Assembly (NCBI GenBank): GCA_016788425.1
Contig: JAEURQ010000002.1
Span: forward strand, 124,001 to 188,000
Direction of reading: 5' to 3'
Length of the DNA stretch: 64,000 nucleotides
Source: Chthonomonas sp.
GTDB taxonomy: Bacteria > Armatimonadota > Fimbriimonadia > Fimbriimonadales > Fimbriimonadaceae
The notes under the pieces were generated by a model. It made no database searches, was not told the origin of the DNA, and was given only the letters and a program-made list of their open reading frames with translations. Numbering within the stretch: the stretch's first letter is position 1; every line of letters starts with the position of its first letter. Of this stretch, positions 23,411-32,236 are shown one piece after another. The position numbers were made by a program, and so were the translations under genes.

Positions 23411-23644
23411 ATGGATCGAAACGAAATTTTGCAAAAAGTGATCGACATTACCGTGAAGGAACTCGTGGTAAAGGCAGAAGAAGTGACCGAAGCGAGTAGC
23501 TTCACCGAAGATTTGGGCGCCGACTCGCTGGACGTAGTTGAGCTGGTCATGGCCCTGGAAGATGAGTTTGGCAAGGACATTCCGGACGAAGACGTGCAGA
23601 ACCTGAAGACGGTGAAGGACGTCGTCGACTACCTGGCAGGCTAA
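23411..23644 (+). CDS. acpP: acyl carrier protein
   Basis: 77 residues from ATG 23411; the open frame further upstream overlaps the promoter and is not coding. The protein carries growing acyl chains of fatty acid synthesis on a phosphopantetheine attached to Ser39 in the motif GADSLDVVELVMALEDEF. It is acidic and all-helical, with the usual DEDVQNLKTVKDVVDYL C-terminus. fabF follows after 9 nt, the classic acpP-fabF arrangement, so the two are co-transcribed. Confidence 0.97.
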   Translation: MDRNEILQKVIDITVKELVVKAEEVTEASSFTEDLGADSLDVVELVMALEDEFGKDIPDEDVQNLKTVKDVVDYLAG

Positions 23645-23653
23645 CCAGGACCT

Positions 23654-24904
23654 ATGGAACCTCGGGCGTCAGGTCGAGTTGTAGTCACGGGTATTGGAGC
23701 GGTCACGCCGCTCGGTACAGGTATCGAACAAGCCTGGCCAAAAATTTTGGCCGGTGAAAATGCGGTGGATAACATCACCATCATGGATACCAGCGACTAC
23801 TCCACGCGCTTTGCGGCCGAGGTTCGCGATTTCAACCCCGAAGATTGGGTGGACCGCAAGGAGGCCAAGCGCCTCGACCGGTTTATCATGTACGGCGTCG
23901 CGGCCTCGCGAATGGCGCTGGACGACTCGGGATTTCCCCTCAACGACGACAACCGCGACTGGGTTGGTGCGCTCGTGGGCAGCGGAATTGGCGGCCACAA
24001 TGTGCTCGCCGAGAACGCTCACCGACTTATCGAAGGTGGCCCCTCGCGGGTCTCGCCGTTCTTTGTGCCCTACATCATTCCCGACATGGCGAGCGGGATG
24101 ACCTCGATTACCCTCGGTTTGCGCGGCCCCTCCACTTGCGTGGTCACGGCCTGCGCCACGGGCACCGACTCAATCGGCGACGCTTATCACATGATTAAGC
24201 GCGGCGACGCTATTGCGATGCTTGCGGGCGGAACCGAAGCTGCGATCAACGAATTGGGCCTCAGCGGATTCTGCGCGGCGCGCGCCATGAGCACGCGCAA
24301 CGACGACCCCAAGCATGCCTCCCGACCCTTTGACGCGGATCGTGACGGATTTGTGATGGGCGAAGGGGCGGGCGTGCTGATGCTCGAAGATTACGACCAC
24401 GCGGTGGCGCGCGGGGCGAAGATTTACGGCGAAGTGGTGGGCTACGGATTCACCAGCGACGCCCACCACATTACGGCTCCCCACCCCGAAGGCGAGGGCG
24501 CGGTCCGTGCCATGCGCAACGCGCTGAATCGGGCTGGAATTACCACCGAGCAAGTCGGCTACATCAACGCGCACGGCACCTCGACTCAGTTGAACGACAA
24601 GGGCGAGACGGCGGCGGTGAAAAAGCTCTTTGGCGAGACCGCCTACAAGATTCCGATGTCGAGCACCAAGTCCATGATCGGGCATACGCTTGGCGCGACC
24701 GGCGCCCTGGAAGCGATTTTCTGCTTGCTGGCCATGCGCGACGGCATCTTGCCGCCCACGATCAATTACGAAACTCCGGACCCGGAATGCGACCTCGATT
24801 ACATCACCGAAGGCGCGCGGAAGGCGGACGTTCAGTACTCGTTGAGTAACTCGTTTGGGTTTGGCGGGCACAATGCGTGCCTCGTGCTGAAGCGCGACGC
24901 CTAA
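23654..24904 (+). CDS. fabF: beta-ketoacyl-ACP synthase II
   Basis: 416 residues; condenses malonyl-ACP with acyl-ACP in fatty acid elongation. The catalytic triad is Cys167 (TACATGTDS), His307 (INAHGTSTQLND) and His344 (SMIGHTLGATGALEA), with Lys339 in SSTKS. GEGAGVLMLEDYDHAVARGAKIYGEVVG and NSFGFGGHNACLVL are typical of FabF. Start ATG 23654 has AGGA upstream. Full length for the family and directly downstream of acpP. No clear terminator separates it from the convergent glycosyltransferase gene 80 nt away. Confidence 0.96.
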   Translation: MEPRASGRVVVTGIGAVTPLGTGIEQAWPKILAGENAVDNITIMDTSDYSTRFAAEVRDFNPEDWVDRKEAKRLDRFIMYGVAASRMALDDSGFPLNDDNRDWVGALVGSGIGGHNVLAENAHRLIEGGPSRVSPFFVPYIIPDMASGMTSITLGLRGPSTCVVTACATGTDSIGDAYHMIKRGDAIAMLAGGTEAAINELGLSGFCAARAMSTRNDDPKHASRPFDADRDGFVMGEGAGVLMLEDYDHAVARGAKIYGEVVGYGFTSDAHHITAPHPEGEGAVRAMRNALNRAGITTEQVGYINAHGTSTQLNDKGETAAVKKLFGETAYKIPMSSTKSMIGHTLGATGALEAIFCLLAMRDGILPPTINYETPDPECDLDYITEGARKADVQYSLSNSFGFGGHNACLVLKRDA

Positions 24905-24985
24905 GCGGGCCTCGGGCGTACTCTCTCCCCTTAGGAACAACTACCCTCGGACCCAAAAATAACTTTACCTTATGGTCAAGGCGAT

Positions 24986-26230
24986 TTAAGCCCTCGTATT
25001 TTTGCTAACCGCAGTTTCGATGAGATTGCAAATATTGCGCTCAAAGGAACCTGGCTCGTGCAGTTGCGCGATGGCGCTTGCGCTCTCGGCGCAAGAACGG
25101 ACAAGCTCGGGGCTGTCCATCAGTTTGCGAATTCCTTCGCCAATGGACGCCGGCGAATCAATATCCACCTCGACGCCGATGTTGTAGCGGCGCGTGTACC
25201 AGCCAATGAGCCCTTGGTTCATGGCGACAACCGGCTTGCCCGCGATGCAGGCCTGCACGAGCACGCCACTCATGGTCCAGTGGCCCTTGTACCCCAGCCA
25301 AATCGCGTCGGCGGTGGCAAAGGCGCGTCCTTCTATGAGGTCATCGGCGAAGCCTTCTTTCACGATGAGCCGACCGCTCGCCATGTGGCGCTTGGCTGAA
25401 TCGGATTCGAGGAGCACCTTGGCTTCGGGGCGCGCGGAACCGACCATGAGCACGCGCGCTTTTTCGGGCCACTCTGCGTGATCCATCGCGGCCAGAATCT
25501 CCGCGATCCCCTTGCGCGGGTGGAGCCACCCAAAGCTGAGGAGCACAAACTCGTCGCTCGCGATGCCGAGTTCCGCGTGGAGCGATTGCTCGCGGGGCAC
25601 CACCATCAGCTTGCCGATGTCGGGCACGAAGGTCACCTTTTCGCCGCCGGGAAGCTTTTCTTTTTGGATGTACTCCTCCAGAAGCGGGTCGATGATCGCC
25701 AGTTTTGTGAGTTCCTTGCGGCGCAGGAAGCGGCGGAAAAACTTCGGGCTGAAGATGCTCTCAAACTTGCCCATCGGCACGGGAATGCCCATCGGCGCGT
25801 AGTGGAAGCTGCGCCCCATGAGCATGCCGGTGAGCGGCGTGCCGCCCGCGTCGAACCCGAGGATCGCCACGCTCCGCTCCAGACTCTCGAAGTTGACCAT
25901 GTAGATGGCGTCGGGCGTGAACACTTTCCGAGACTCGGCCAGCCCGGTCAAGTAGGCCTTGCGATGCGCGAAATCGGGCACGAGGATTCGGCGAAACTCA
26001 TTGAGGAAGGGCCATTTTTTCACCTCGGGATGCGGGTTTGGCATGAGCGAGAACGTGAGCTTGTCGCCGAATTCGGCCTGCAAAACCGGCCAAGTTTTGT
26101 GCTGCGTCACGGCCTCGGGCACGACCAAATGCGTGGTCCAGCCCCGGCGATGGCACTCGTGCAGGATGGTGCGGGCGTGCAAAATCAGTTGGTGCCCCTC
26201 GGCCACGCTCGCAAACAGTAAAACCTTCAT
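24986..26230 (-). CDS. glycosyltransferase (GT4-like)
   Basis: 414 residues from the ATG at 26230; the longer open frame upstream overlaps galK. The N-terminal Rossmann domain starts KVLLFASVAEGHQLILHARTI, reminiscent of GT-B enzymes. The C-terminal domain has the GT4 pattern LLSFGWLHPRKGIAEILAAMDHAEWPEKARVLMVGSA, then KEGFADDLIEGRAFATADAIWLGYKGHWTMSGVLVQACIAGKPVVAMNQGLIGWYTRRYNIGVEVD in several adjoining blocks where the sugar-nucleotide phosphates bind. It would move a sugar from a nucleotide donor to an unknown acceptor. It lies 16 nt after galK on the same strand, in line with use of UDP-galactose or UDP-glucose supplied by galT/galK. Confidence 0.75.
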   Translation of the reverse strand: MKVLLFASVAEGHQLILHARTILHECHRRGWTTHLVVPEAVTQHKTWPVLQAEFGDKLTFSLMPNPHPEVKKWPFLNEFRRILVPDFAHRKAYLTGLAESRKVFTPDAIYMVNFESLERSVAILGFDAGGTPLTGMLMGRSFHYAPMGIPVPMGKFESIFSPKFFRRFLRRKELTKLAIIDPLLEEYIQKEKLPGGEKVTFVPDIGKLMVVPREQSLHAELGIASDEFVLLSFGWLHPRKGIAEILAAMDHAEWPEKARVLMVGSARPEAKVLLESDSAKRHMASGRLIVKEGFADDLIEGRAFATADAIWLGYKGHWTMSGVLVQACIAGKPVVAMNQGLIGWYTRRYNIGVEVDIDSPASIGEGIRKLMDSPELVRSCAESASAIAQLHEPGSFERNICNLIETAVSKNTRA

Positions 26231-26246
26231 CGCTTGAGTTGAGGGT

Positions 26247-27215
26247 TTACCCCGGTTCGGAAACGAACCGCGCCCCATCAACAGGTTCCACAAATCGGGC
26301 TTCGGGCACTGCACGGTGGAAGGCAGCTTTTCGGTTTTGGTGAACCAGAGCGACGACGGAACCGCCGAATCCGCCGCCCGTCATACGCGCGCCGATGCAA
26401 CCCGGCGCGGCCCACGCTCGGGCCGCCGCCGCGTTGAGTTCGGGGCAGGAGACGCGATAGAGTTGGTCGAGGCTCTCGTGGCTGGCCCGCATGAGGGCTC
26501 CGGCTACGGTCTCGTCGGCGTTAAGGAGGGCGGCGCAAAAGGCTTCGGCGCGGGCGATCTCGTCCACCACGTGCGTGGCGAGAGGGTCACTTTTTACTTG
26601 ATCGGCGGTGGAGTTGCGTAGCGTCGTGAGCCCCAATCGCTGGGCGGTCGCCATGGTCGCCGCGCGGCGTTGACCGTACTCGGTGGACGCGAGTTCGTGC
26701 GTCACACCGGTAGGAATCAGCGCGATGGTCCACGCTTCGGGAATGGGAATCGGGGTGATCGTTTCGGTTTGCAGGTCGATTCTTAGCGCGCGACCTGCCT
26801 GTCCGTAGCTGACGGCCAGTTGATCCATGAGGCCACACATCACCCCGGCGTATTCGTGCTCGGCGCGCTGAGCGAGTTTGGCGAGTGTCAGCCGGTTGAT
26901 TGGCTGGCCCTGGAAGTTCGCGCCCAAATGAGCGAACGCAACCGCAATCGCCGCGCTAGAACTGAGGCCCGCGCCAACGGGCAACGTGGACTCGACGTGC
27001 GCGGCAAATGGCGGAACCTCGCCCAGCAGTTCGATAACGCCGCGCGGTAAGCATTGCCACTGCTCTCCGACCGAAGCCGACGTGGTCCACGGCCCGTCGT
27101 CGAGCTCGGCCCGCACCGTGATAAACGCATTGATGGCGCACGGCACGACGATGCCGTCGTGATAGTCCACGTGATCGCCCATGAGGTTCACCCGGCCCGG
27201 CACGCGGATGGTCAT
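26247..27215 (-). CDS. galK: galactokinase (GHMP family)
   Basis: 322 residues from ATG 27215, which overlaps the galT stop as ATGA; the longer frame upstream runs inside galT. It phosphorylates galactose to galactose-1-phosphate with ATP. The galactose-binding block GRVNLMGDHVDYHDG (residues 7-21), the ATP motif LPVGAGLSSSAAIAVAF, MCGLMDQLAVSYG and the C-terminal GARMTGGGFGGSVVALV are all present. It is shorter than E. coli GalK (382), mostly at the N-terminus, but has all three GHMP motifs. Other GHMP sugar kinases are possible, but the neighbouring galT makes galactokinase the best reading. Confidence 0.88.
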   Translation of the reverse strand: MTIRVPGRVNLMGDHVDYHDGIVVPCAINAFITVRAELDDGPWTTSASVGEQWQCLPRGVIELLGEVPPFAAHVESTLPVGAGLSSSAAIAVAFAHLGANFQGQPINRLTLAKLAQRAEHEYAGVMCGLMDQLAVSYGQAGRALRIDLQTETITPIPIPEAWTIALIPTGVTHELASTEYGQRRAATMATAQRLGLTTLRNSTADQVKSDPLATHVVDEIARAEAFCAALLNADETVAGALMRASHESLDQLYRVSCPELNAAAARAWAAPGCIGARMTGGGFGGSVVALVHQNRKAAFHRAVPEARFVEPVDGARFVSEPG

Positions 27216-28171
27216 CGAACACACTCCCGGAGCCGAGCAGCGGCTTGCTCGGGCGTAAGGTCGCGCTGAGGTTCGGCGAGCAACTCGAACCCGACCATGA
27301 ACTTGCGGACGCTCGCCGAGCGCAGAAGCGGCGGATAAAAGTGCGCGTGAAGTTGCCACTTGCTGGCCTCGGCGGGCGCTGGATGCCAACCCATGCTATA
27401 CGGAAAAGGGCACTCGAACAGGCGATCGTACGCCCACAACAACTGGCCGAGAATCTCGGCGAGCGGTCCCGGCTCGGCTTCGGCTAAACGGCGCATGCTC
27501 CGGCGTGGCAAGAGCAGGGTTTCGAACGGCCAAGCCGCCCAAAACGGTACCACCACCAGCCAGTCGTCGTTGAGCGCCACGACTCGCTCGCCGCTCGCGA
27601 TTTCGGCGGCGGCCACCTCCATGAGGAGCTCGCCGGGGTGGCTCGCTTGATGCTCCATTTCCCGCTGCACGAGGCTCGGCAGAAATTTGGTCGCCCACAC
27701 CTGGCCGTGCGGGTGCGGGTTTGAGGCTCCCATCGCCTCGCCACGATTCTCGAAAATTTGAACGTAGGTGTGGTCGCGAAACAGCTCGTTCTCGTGCGCC
27801 TGCCATAGCTGGATGACGGCCTCGATATCGGCCTGAGAAAACTGGCTGAGCGGGCGGTGATGGTCCGGTCCGTAGAGCAACACTCGGCACGTGCCATCGG
27901 CGGGCTCGGCTCGGAACAAGCCCTGCGGCTCACTAACCTGCGACAAGGCGAGGGCGGGGAAGTCGTTGGCGAACCACCACGGTCCTTCGTACAGCGAGTT
28001 CACCTCGCCGGAGGCGCGCGTCGCGCCCGGGCACAGCGTGCATCCATCCGCGCTGGCCGGGGGTGCAAAAGGCTCGGCCGCGCCCAGCCACGGCCGGTCG
28101 CTGCGGTGTGGCGAAACCACGACCCATTCGCCAGTCAGCAGGTTCAAACGTCGATGGCTCCCGGTCGGCAT
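27212..28171 (-). CDS. galT: galactose-1-phosphate uridylyltransferase
   Basis: 319 residues; exchanges UMP between UDP-glucose and galactose-1-phosphate (Leloir pathway). The nucleophile motif is HPHGQ at 153-157 in NPHPHGQVWA, with His155 as the expected uridylylated residue. Zinc-ligand-like CTLCPG (44-49), RVLLYGPDHHRPLSQF, and the second HIT-type half with HAHFYPPLLRS are visible. RRLNLLTGEWVVVSPHR at the N-terminus is typical. It starts the leftward galT-galK-glycosyltransferase operon and is divergent, across only 35 nt, from a sugar ABC importer. Confidence 0.92.
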   Translation of the reverse strand: MPTGSHRRLNLLTGEWVVVSPHRSDRPWLGAAEPFAPPASADGCTLCPGATRASGEVNSLYEGPWWFANDFPALALSQVSEPQGLFRAEPADGTCRVLLYGPDHHRPLSQFSQADIEAVIQLWQAHENELFRDHTYVQIFENRGEAMGASNPHPHGQVWATKFLPSLVQREMEHQASHPGELLMEVAAAEIASGERVVALNDDWLVVVPFWAAWPFETLLLPRRSMRRLAEAEPGPLAEILGQLLWAYDRLFECPFPYSMGWHPAPAEASKWQLHAHFYPPLLRSASVRKFMVGFELLAEPQRDLTPEQAAARLRECVR

Positions 28172-28179
28172 GTACGGCT

Positions 28180-28200
28180 AGGTTACCGCCGTGCTAGACT
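28180..28200. promoter_or_regulatory. two divergent -10 boxes in a 35-nt gap
   Basis: Minus strand TAACCT (28180-28185) lies 8 nt before galT; plus strand TAGACT (28195-28200, preceded by TGC) lies 6 nt before the ATG at 28207. Neither gene has room for a leader, so both transcripts would start at or near the start codon. Confidence 0.45.
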
Positions 28201-28206
28201 TGCGAC

Positions 28207-29568
28207 ATGATGCGTGTGACGCTCGTTTCGATGGTGGTGGGAGCCGGGCTCCTTTTGGCAGGTTGCGGCTCCGGCGGTGGCTCCGAAAGCGCCTCCGGTG
28301 GCGCGAGTAAATCCAGTGGATTTGCGGCTCTCAAAATGGGCAACAAGGTGGAGGTATCGAGCTTCCAAGGCGGTTACGGCCTGGACATGTTTGAAGAGTT
28401 CGGCAAGGAGTTTGCCGCCGCCAAGAAAGTGGAAGTCAAGGTCGGGGGCGACCCGCGCATTTGGCTGCAACTTCAGCCGCGATTCGTCGGTGGAAACCCG
28501 CCCGATTTGACCTGGCCGGGTTGGGGCATGGACTATTGGAAGTTGGTGAAGGAAAACCAACTCATGCAGCTGGACGAAGCGCTGGATTCGATGGCCGCCG
28601 ACGGCAAAACCAAGTGGCGCGAAACGTTCGAACCGGGCCTCCTTGCGCTCGGGCAAGAAGACGGCAAGACCTGGATGCTGCCGTACCATTTCAACATCAA
28701 TGGCTGGTGGGCGAACAAAACCGTGTTCGACAAGAACGGCCTGAAGGTGCCGACGACCTACGAAGAACTGCTCACGGTCGGCGAGCAACTTAAGGCGAAG
28801 GGCATCGCGCCGATCACTTTCCAAGGTCAATATCCGTATTACAGCATCTTCGGATTCGTGCTTCCGTGGGCCATTTCGGCGGGCGGAATGCAGCAACTCG
28901 ACGACATGCAGAACCTGGTGCCGGGCGCTTGGGGCTCGGCGGCGGTGGTGAAGGCGGCAGAAATGATGACCGAACTCCGCACGAAGGGATTCTTCCAATC
29001 GGGCGCAACCGGCATGTCGCACACCGAATCGCAGAGCGAATTCTTGCTCGGCAAGGCGGCCATGATTCCCTGCGGCACGTGGCTCCATTCGGAGATGAAG
29101 GACGTGTGGCCAAAGGGCGCCGAGGCGGTCTTTATGCTGCCGCCGGCGCTCGCGAGCGGCAAGGACGCGACCAACATTTGCGTTGGCATTGAGCCGTGGG
29201 TCATTCCGGCGAAGGGTAAGAATCCGCTCGGCGGCATTGAGCTTTACAAGTACATGACCACCCAAGAAAACGCGGTGCGATTTGTCGAGGCGAAGGGCAC
29301 GTTGATGGGCATAAAGGGCGCGAACGAAAAGGCAAAGTTGCCTGAGCATCTGAAGGAGCCGGCGCGCTTGTTTGGCCAGAGCCAAGCCGTGTGGTCGCCC
29401 ATGTTTAGCATTTGGTATCCCAAGTTTAAAAAGGCGCTGGAGGGCGCGACGGCTCAGCTGATGAATGGCGAGATTACGCCGAAGCAGTTTGCCGAAGCTT
29501 GCGAGGCGGCGGCGGAAGAAACCCGTAACGACGCCAAGGTGATGAAGCACAAGTATTCGCGCGGATGA
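28207..29568 (+). CDS. ABC transporter sugar-binding lipoprotein
   Basis: 453 residues with a lipoprotein signal (LLLAGC, Cys20) followed by a Gly/Ser linker. It is a cluster-B extracellular solute-binding protein (family 1): VEVSSFQGGYGLDMFEEFGKEF, QLQPRFVGGNPPDLTWPG, PYHFNINGWWANKTVFDKNGLKVPTTYEELL, and a hinge region near KAAMIPCGTWLHSEM. This family binds oligosaccharides and feeds two permeases, which follow with 4-nt overlaps. Divergence from galT-galK suggests a galactose or galactoside ligand, but this is inference. The ATPase is not in the cluster; such importers often share a general MsmK/MsmX-type ATPase. Confidence 0.88.
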   Translation: MMRVTLVSMVVGAGLLLAGCGSGGGSESASGGASKSSGFAALKMGNKVEVSSFQGGYGLDMFEEFGKEFAAAKKVEVKVGGDPRIWLQLQPRFVGGNPPDLTWPGWGMDYWKLVKENQLMQLDEALDSMAADGKTKWRETFEPGLLALGQEDGKTWMLPYHFNINGWWANKTVFDKNGLKVPTTYEELLTVGEQLKAKGIAPITFQGQYPYYSIFGFVLPWAISAGGMQQLDDMQNLVPGAWGSAAVVKAAEMMTELRTKGFFQSGATGMSHTESQSEFLLGKAAMIPCGTWLHSEMKDVWPKGAEAVFMLPPALASGKDATNICVGIEPWVIPAKGKNPLGGIELYKYMTTQENAVRFVEAKGTLMGIKGANEKAKLPEHLKEPARLFGQSQAVWSPMFSIWYPKFKKALEGATAQLMNGEITPKQFAEACEAAAEETRNDAKVMKHKYSRG

Positions 29569-30449
29569 AGCGCGGCGGCGGCTGGTTTAGGTTTGCGTTC
29601 TTAGCCCCGGCTATGGGGCTGTACGGGTTGCTCTTTTTGTATCCCGTAGCGCAAGCCTTTTTCATGTCGCTGTTTAACTGGTCCGGGCTCAGCGATAACC
29701 GCGAATACGTTGGTCTTAAGAACTTTCAGGACCTCGCGAAGGATAAGATATTTGTTGGCGCGATTCAGCATAACCTGATCATTTTTGTGGGCTGCGGAAT
29801 CGCGGTTCTCTTGATTGCCATTGTTGTCGCGCATTTGCTCCAAGGGAATGGTCGCCTGACCAAGGCTTTGCGCGCGAGTTATCTGCTTCCACACATGGTG
29901 AGCATGGTCATCGTCGCGGTGATGTGGCGGTTTATTTTCAACCCCACGTTAGGGCCGGTCACCATCATCGCGAAAGCACTCGGGGTGAAGGATCCGCCGG
30001 CTTGGCTCGGGGATACAAAAACCGCGCTGCTGTGCGTGATGGTCGCCTTTATCTGGTATGGATTCTGCTTTTACTCCATGCTGTTCGCGGCCGGGATCAA
30101 GGGAATCCCGGAAGAGATTTATGAAGCCGCCGACCTCGATGGTGTTCGACCTTGGCAGCGGTTTCGGCAGATTACGTGGCCGCTCTTGTGGTCGATCAAG
30201 CGCATGACGCTGACCCATGTTGCGATTGCGACGATGAACATGTTTGCGCTGGTGCAACTCATGACCGCTGGCGGCCCGAACCGTAGTAGCGAAGTGATGC
30301 TGACTTACCTGTACGAAACGGGGTTCTCGAACAGCGATTTCGGTTACGCGACGGCGCTCGCCACGGTGAACCTGGTTGTCGTGTTAGCAGTGGCGGGGGT
30401 GATCAACTTCATCTATCGGCGAAATCCTTCAGGAGGGCGTGACTCGTGA
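29565..30449 (+). CDS. sugar ABC transporter permease (MalF/UgpA type)
   Basis: 294 residues with six predicted transmembrane segments beginning FAFLAPAMGLYGLLFLYPVAQAFFMSLFNWSG. The EAA loop that docks the ATPase is at EEIYEAADLDGVRPWQRFRQITWPLL. The N-terminus and the LYPVAQAFFMSLFNW motif are typical of the first permease of carbohydrate importers. The start overlaps the stop of the binding-protein gene by 4 nt (ATGA) and its stop overlaps the next start in the same way, so the three are translationally coupled. Confidence 0.92.
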   Translation: MKRGGGWFRFAFLAPAMGLYGLLFLYPVAQAFFMSLFNWSGLSDNREYVGLKNFQDLAKDKIFVGAIQHNLIIFVGCGIAVLLIAIVVAHLLQGNGRLTKALRASYLLPHMVSMVIVAVMWRFIFNPTLGPVTIIAKALGVKDPPAWLGDTKTALLCVMVAFIWYGFCFYSMLFAAGIKGIPEEIYEAADLDGVRPWQRFRQITWPLLWSIKRMTLTHVAIATMNMFALVQLMTAGGPNRSSEVMLTYLYETGFSNSDFGYATALATVNLVVVLAVAGVINFIYRRNPSGGRDS

Positions 30450-31261
30450 AACTCACCCGCGCCACGCTGACATGGCTGTTCCTCGCCATCGTTATTCTGC
30501 CGTTCGTGTGGATTGTGTTCAACTCGTTCAAGCCCGGCAACGAGATCATCAGCCACCCGTGGAGTTTGCCGAAGAGTCCGAACTTTGCCAACTATGTCAA
30601 CGCGTGGACCAAGTCCGAGTTTAGCAAGTACTTCGTCAATAGTCTGGTCACGGTCATCATGACCTTGGCCATTCTCATCCCGATCTCGGCGATGGCTTCT
30701 TATGTGCTGGCGAAGTTCCCGTTTCGGGGGAGCAAGCTCATTCTTTCCGGGTTTAGCGCGGGGATGATTGTGCCGCAGTTTTTAGCGATTGTGCCGCTGT
30801 TTATGCTGGCGCAAATGCTGCACCTTTACAACACACAGCTCGGATTAATCTTGATCTACGTGGCGTTTTCGCTGCCGTTTACGGTGTTTGTGCTGTTCGG
30901 GTTTTTCCAGATTCTTCCCGACGAGCTGATCGAATCAGCTTCCGTGGACGGAGCGAGTCACGCGCAAACGTTTTGGCGAGTGATGTTGCCGCTCGCCAAA
31001 CCTGGACTCCTGGTAGCGCTGATCTTCAACATCATCGGGCTCTGGAACGAGTACTCGCTCGCCCTAGTGCTGATCTCCGACACGGACAAGTACACCATGC
31101 CGGTGGGCATGGGCCGCATCATGATGACCCAGCAATATCAAGGCGATTGGGGCGCGCTCTTTGCGGGCATGGTGATTGTGATGGTGCCGCTGATGATTGT
31201 CTACTTTGTGTTCCGGGAGAAGATTCAGCAAACCATGGTGGCGGGGGCCGTTAAGGGCTAA
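30446..31261 (+). CDS. sugar ABC transporter permease (MalG/UgpE type)
   Basis: 271 residues, six transmembrane segments, N-terminal TWLFLAIVILPFVWIVFNSFKPGNEI typical of the second permease of carbohydrate importers. The EAA loop reads DELIESASVDGASHAQTFWRVMLPLAKPGL. FFQILPDE precedes it as in MalG-type proteins. Last gene of the three-gene operon; its 3' end overlaps the convergent crcB stop by 4 nt, and no ATPase gene follows. Confidence 0.92.
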   Translation: MKLTRATLTWLFLAIVILPFVWIVFNSFKPGNEIISHPWSLPKSPNFANYVNAWTKSEFSKYFVNSLVTVIMTLAILIPISAMASYVLAKFPFRGSKLILSGFSAGMIVPQFLAIVPLFMLAQMLHLYNTQLGLILIYVAFSLPFTVFVLFGFFQILPDELIESASVDGASHAQTFWRVMLPLAKPGLLVALIFNIIGLWNEYSLALVLISDTDKYTMPVGMGRIMMTQQYQGDWGALFAGMVIVMVPLMIVYFVFREKIQQTMVAGAVKG

Positions 31262-31605
31262 CTGCCAATGCGAAAGCCGGCCCAGCACCCGAGCACGCAC
31301 AGAACCAACGTGACAACCGCGTAGGCTGCCACCATTCGCCATGAGGAGTGTTGCGCGAGAACCACGTTTTCCAGGGCAAAGGTGCTCATGGTGGTAAGCC
31401 CACCACAGAATCCGACTCCGGCGAGCAACCACTCGGCGCGCTCGCGGTCGGACCCCATCCGGGCGAAGAGCCATCCCAACAGCAGACTGCCGATGATGTT
31501 CACGACCAGGGTGGGCCACGGCGAGTTGAGCGGTAGCCTAAGCCCAAGTTGCCATCGCACCAAACCGCCGAGCCCGCTTCCGAGAAACACCATTGCGCCG
31601 TTCAT
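31258..31605 (-). CDS. crcB: fluoride exporter CrcB/Fluc
   Basis: 115 residues with four transmembrane helices; Fluc channels form antiparallel dimers that release cytoplasmic fluoride. Motifs GSGLGGLVRWQLGL near the start, NIIGSLLLGWLF (conserved Asn), and GFCGGLTTMSTFALE (the Gly-Gly-x-Thr-Thr-x-Ser-Thr-Phe sodium and phenylalanine-box region) are diagnostic. Full length for the family. No crcB/fluoride riboswitch is possible upstream because a TAAACT box lies 6 nt before the ATG. Confidence 0.93.
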   Translation of the reverse strand: MNGAMVFLGSGLGGLVRWQLGLRLPLNSPWPTLVVNIIGSLLLGWLFARMGSDRERAEWLLAGVGFCGGLTTMSTFALENVVLAQHSSWRMVAAYAVVTLVLCVLGCWAGFRIGS

Positions 31606-31611
31606 GGTTTC

Positions 31612-31617
31612 AGTTTA
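31612..31617 (-). promoter_or_regulatory. putative -10 box of crcB, leaderless start
   Basis: TAAACT on the minus strand, 6 nt before the ATG at 31605, with no Shine-Dalgarno. Confidence 0.45.
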
Positions 31618-31663
31618 GTCCAATGTATGTGACCATTCGGTTCCAAATGCCGTCCTAAGGTTG

Positions 31664-32179
31664 ATGCCCCCGGGACGACCCCGAAAATTGCCCAAGGACG
31701 AGATGCTTGACGCCGCTCTCATCCCGTTCATGCGCAACGGCCTGCACGCGACATCGCTTTCCGACCTGGAAATCGCGACCGGCCTCAGCAAGGGCAGCCT
31801 CTATAAGGCTTATCCCAGCAAGCGCGAGATGTTTATCGCGGTTCTTCAGCGTTGCCTCACGGATTTGCAGGCCCGCCTCAACGACGCCGACCTTGACGAG
31901 TGGTTTGCGATGTGGTGTTGCGACCCGGAAGACATGCATCCTGGAATTGAGCTCGCCGTTCGCACGGCGGCCATGGCGAGCTACGACGACCCCGAGGTCG
32001 GCCGCGAACTGGCCGCGTTTTTCGAGACTTGCCGCCAGAACCTCAAGCCGAAACTGGCTCAAAACCGCGCAATGGAAGTGCTGGGCCTGGCCCAGGGTTT
32101 CGCGGTCGAGGCGATCCGTCAAGATCGCCAAGTGAAGCCAAGCATCCGCGACGCGGCCCTTGCCAAACTGCTGGCCTAA
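31664..32179 (+). CDS. TetR/AcrR family regulator
   Basis: 171 residues from ATG 31664; a TTG three bases earlier is also possible. The N-terminal helix-turn-helix is clear at residues ~10-56: DEMLDAALIPFMRNGLHATSLSDLEIATGLSKGSLYKAYPSKREMFIAVLQ, here given as the span of the motif rather than a string to match. The C-terminal ligand domain (~60-171) is helical with AMASYDDPEVGRELAAFFETCRQ. TetR proteins repress promoters until a small ligand binds. The target is unknown; a 16-nt palindrome at 32188-32203 just after the gene is one candidate operator. Confidence 0.88.
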   Translation: MPPGRPRKLPKDEMLDAALIPFMRNGLHATSLSDLEIATGLSKGSLYKAYPSKREMFIAVLQRCLTDLQARLNDADLDEWFAMWCCDPEDMHPGIELAVRTAAMASYDDPEVGRELAAFFETCRQNLKPKLAQNRAMEVLGLAQGFAVEAIRQDRQVKPSIRDAALAKLLA

Positions 32180-32187
32180 TCAAAATA

Positions 32188-32203
32188 CTGGCAATATTGC
32201 CGG
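32188..32203. promoter_or_regulatory. palindrome, possible operator
   Basis: CTGGCAATATTGCCGG, symmetric with one wobble, between the TetR gene and the -10 box of the PEP-CTERM gene (32237-32242). Too short and AT-centred for a terminator and without T-run. Confidence 0.35.
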
Positions 32204-32236
32204 AGTGGTTCGCCCCCGTTTTCTCCTTGGTTGAAC

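Noticed and set aside
24905-24985. Terminator between fabF and the convergent glycosyltransferase gene
   Set aside because: No stem longer than about four pairs with an adjacent T-run was found.
31621-31663. TetR self-operator upstream of its gene
   Set aside because: No convincing inverted repeat in this short stretch.
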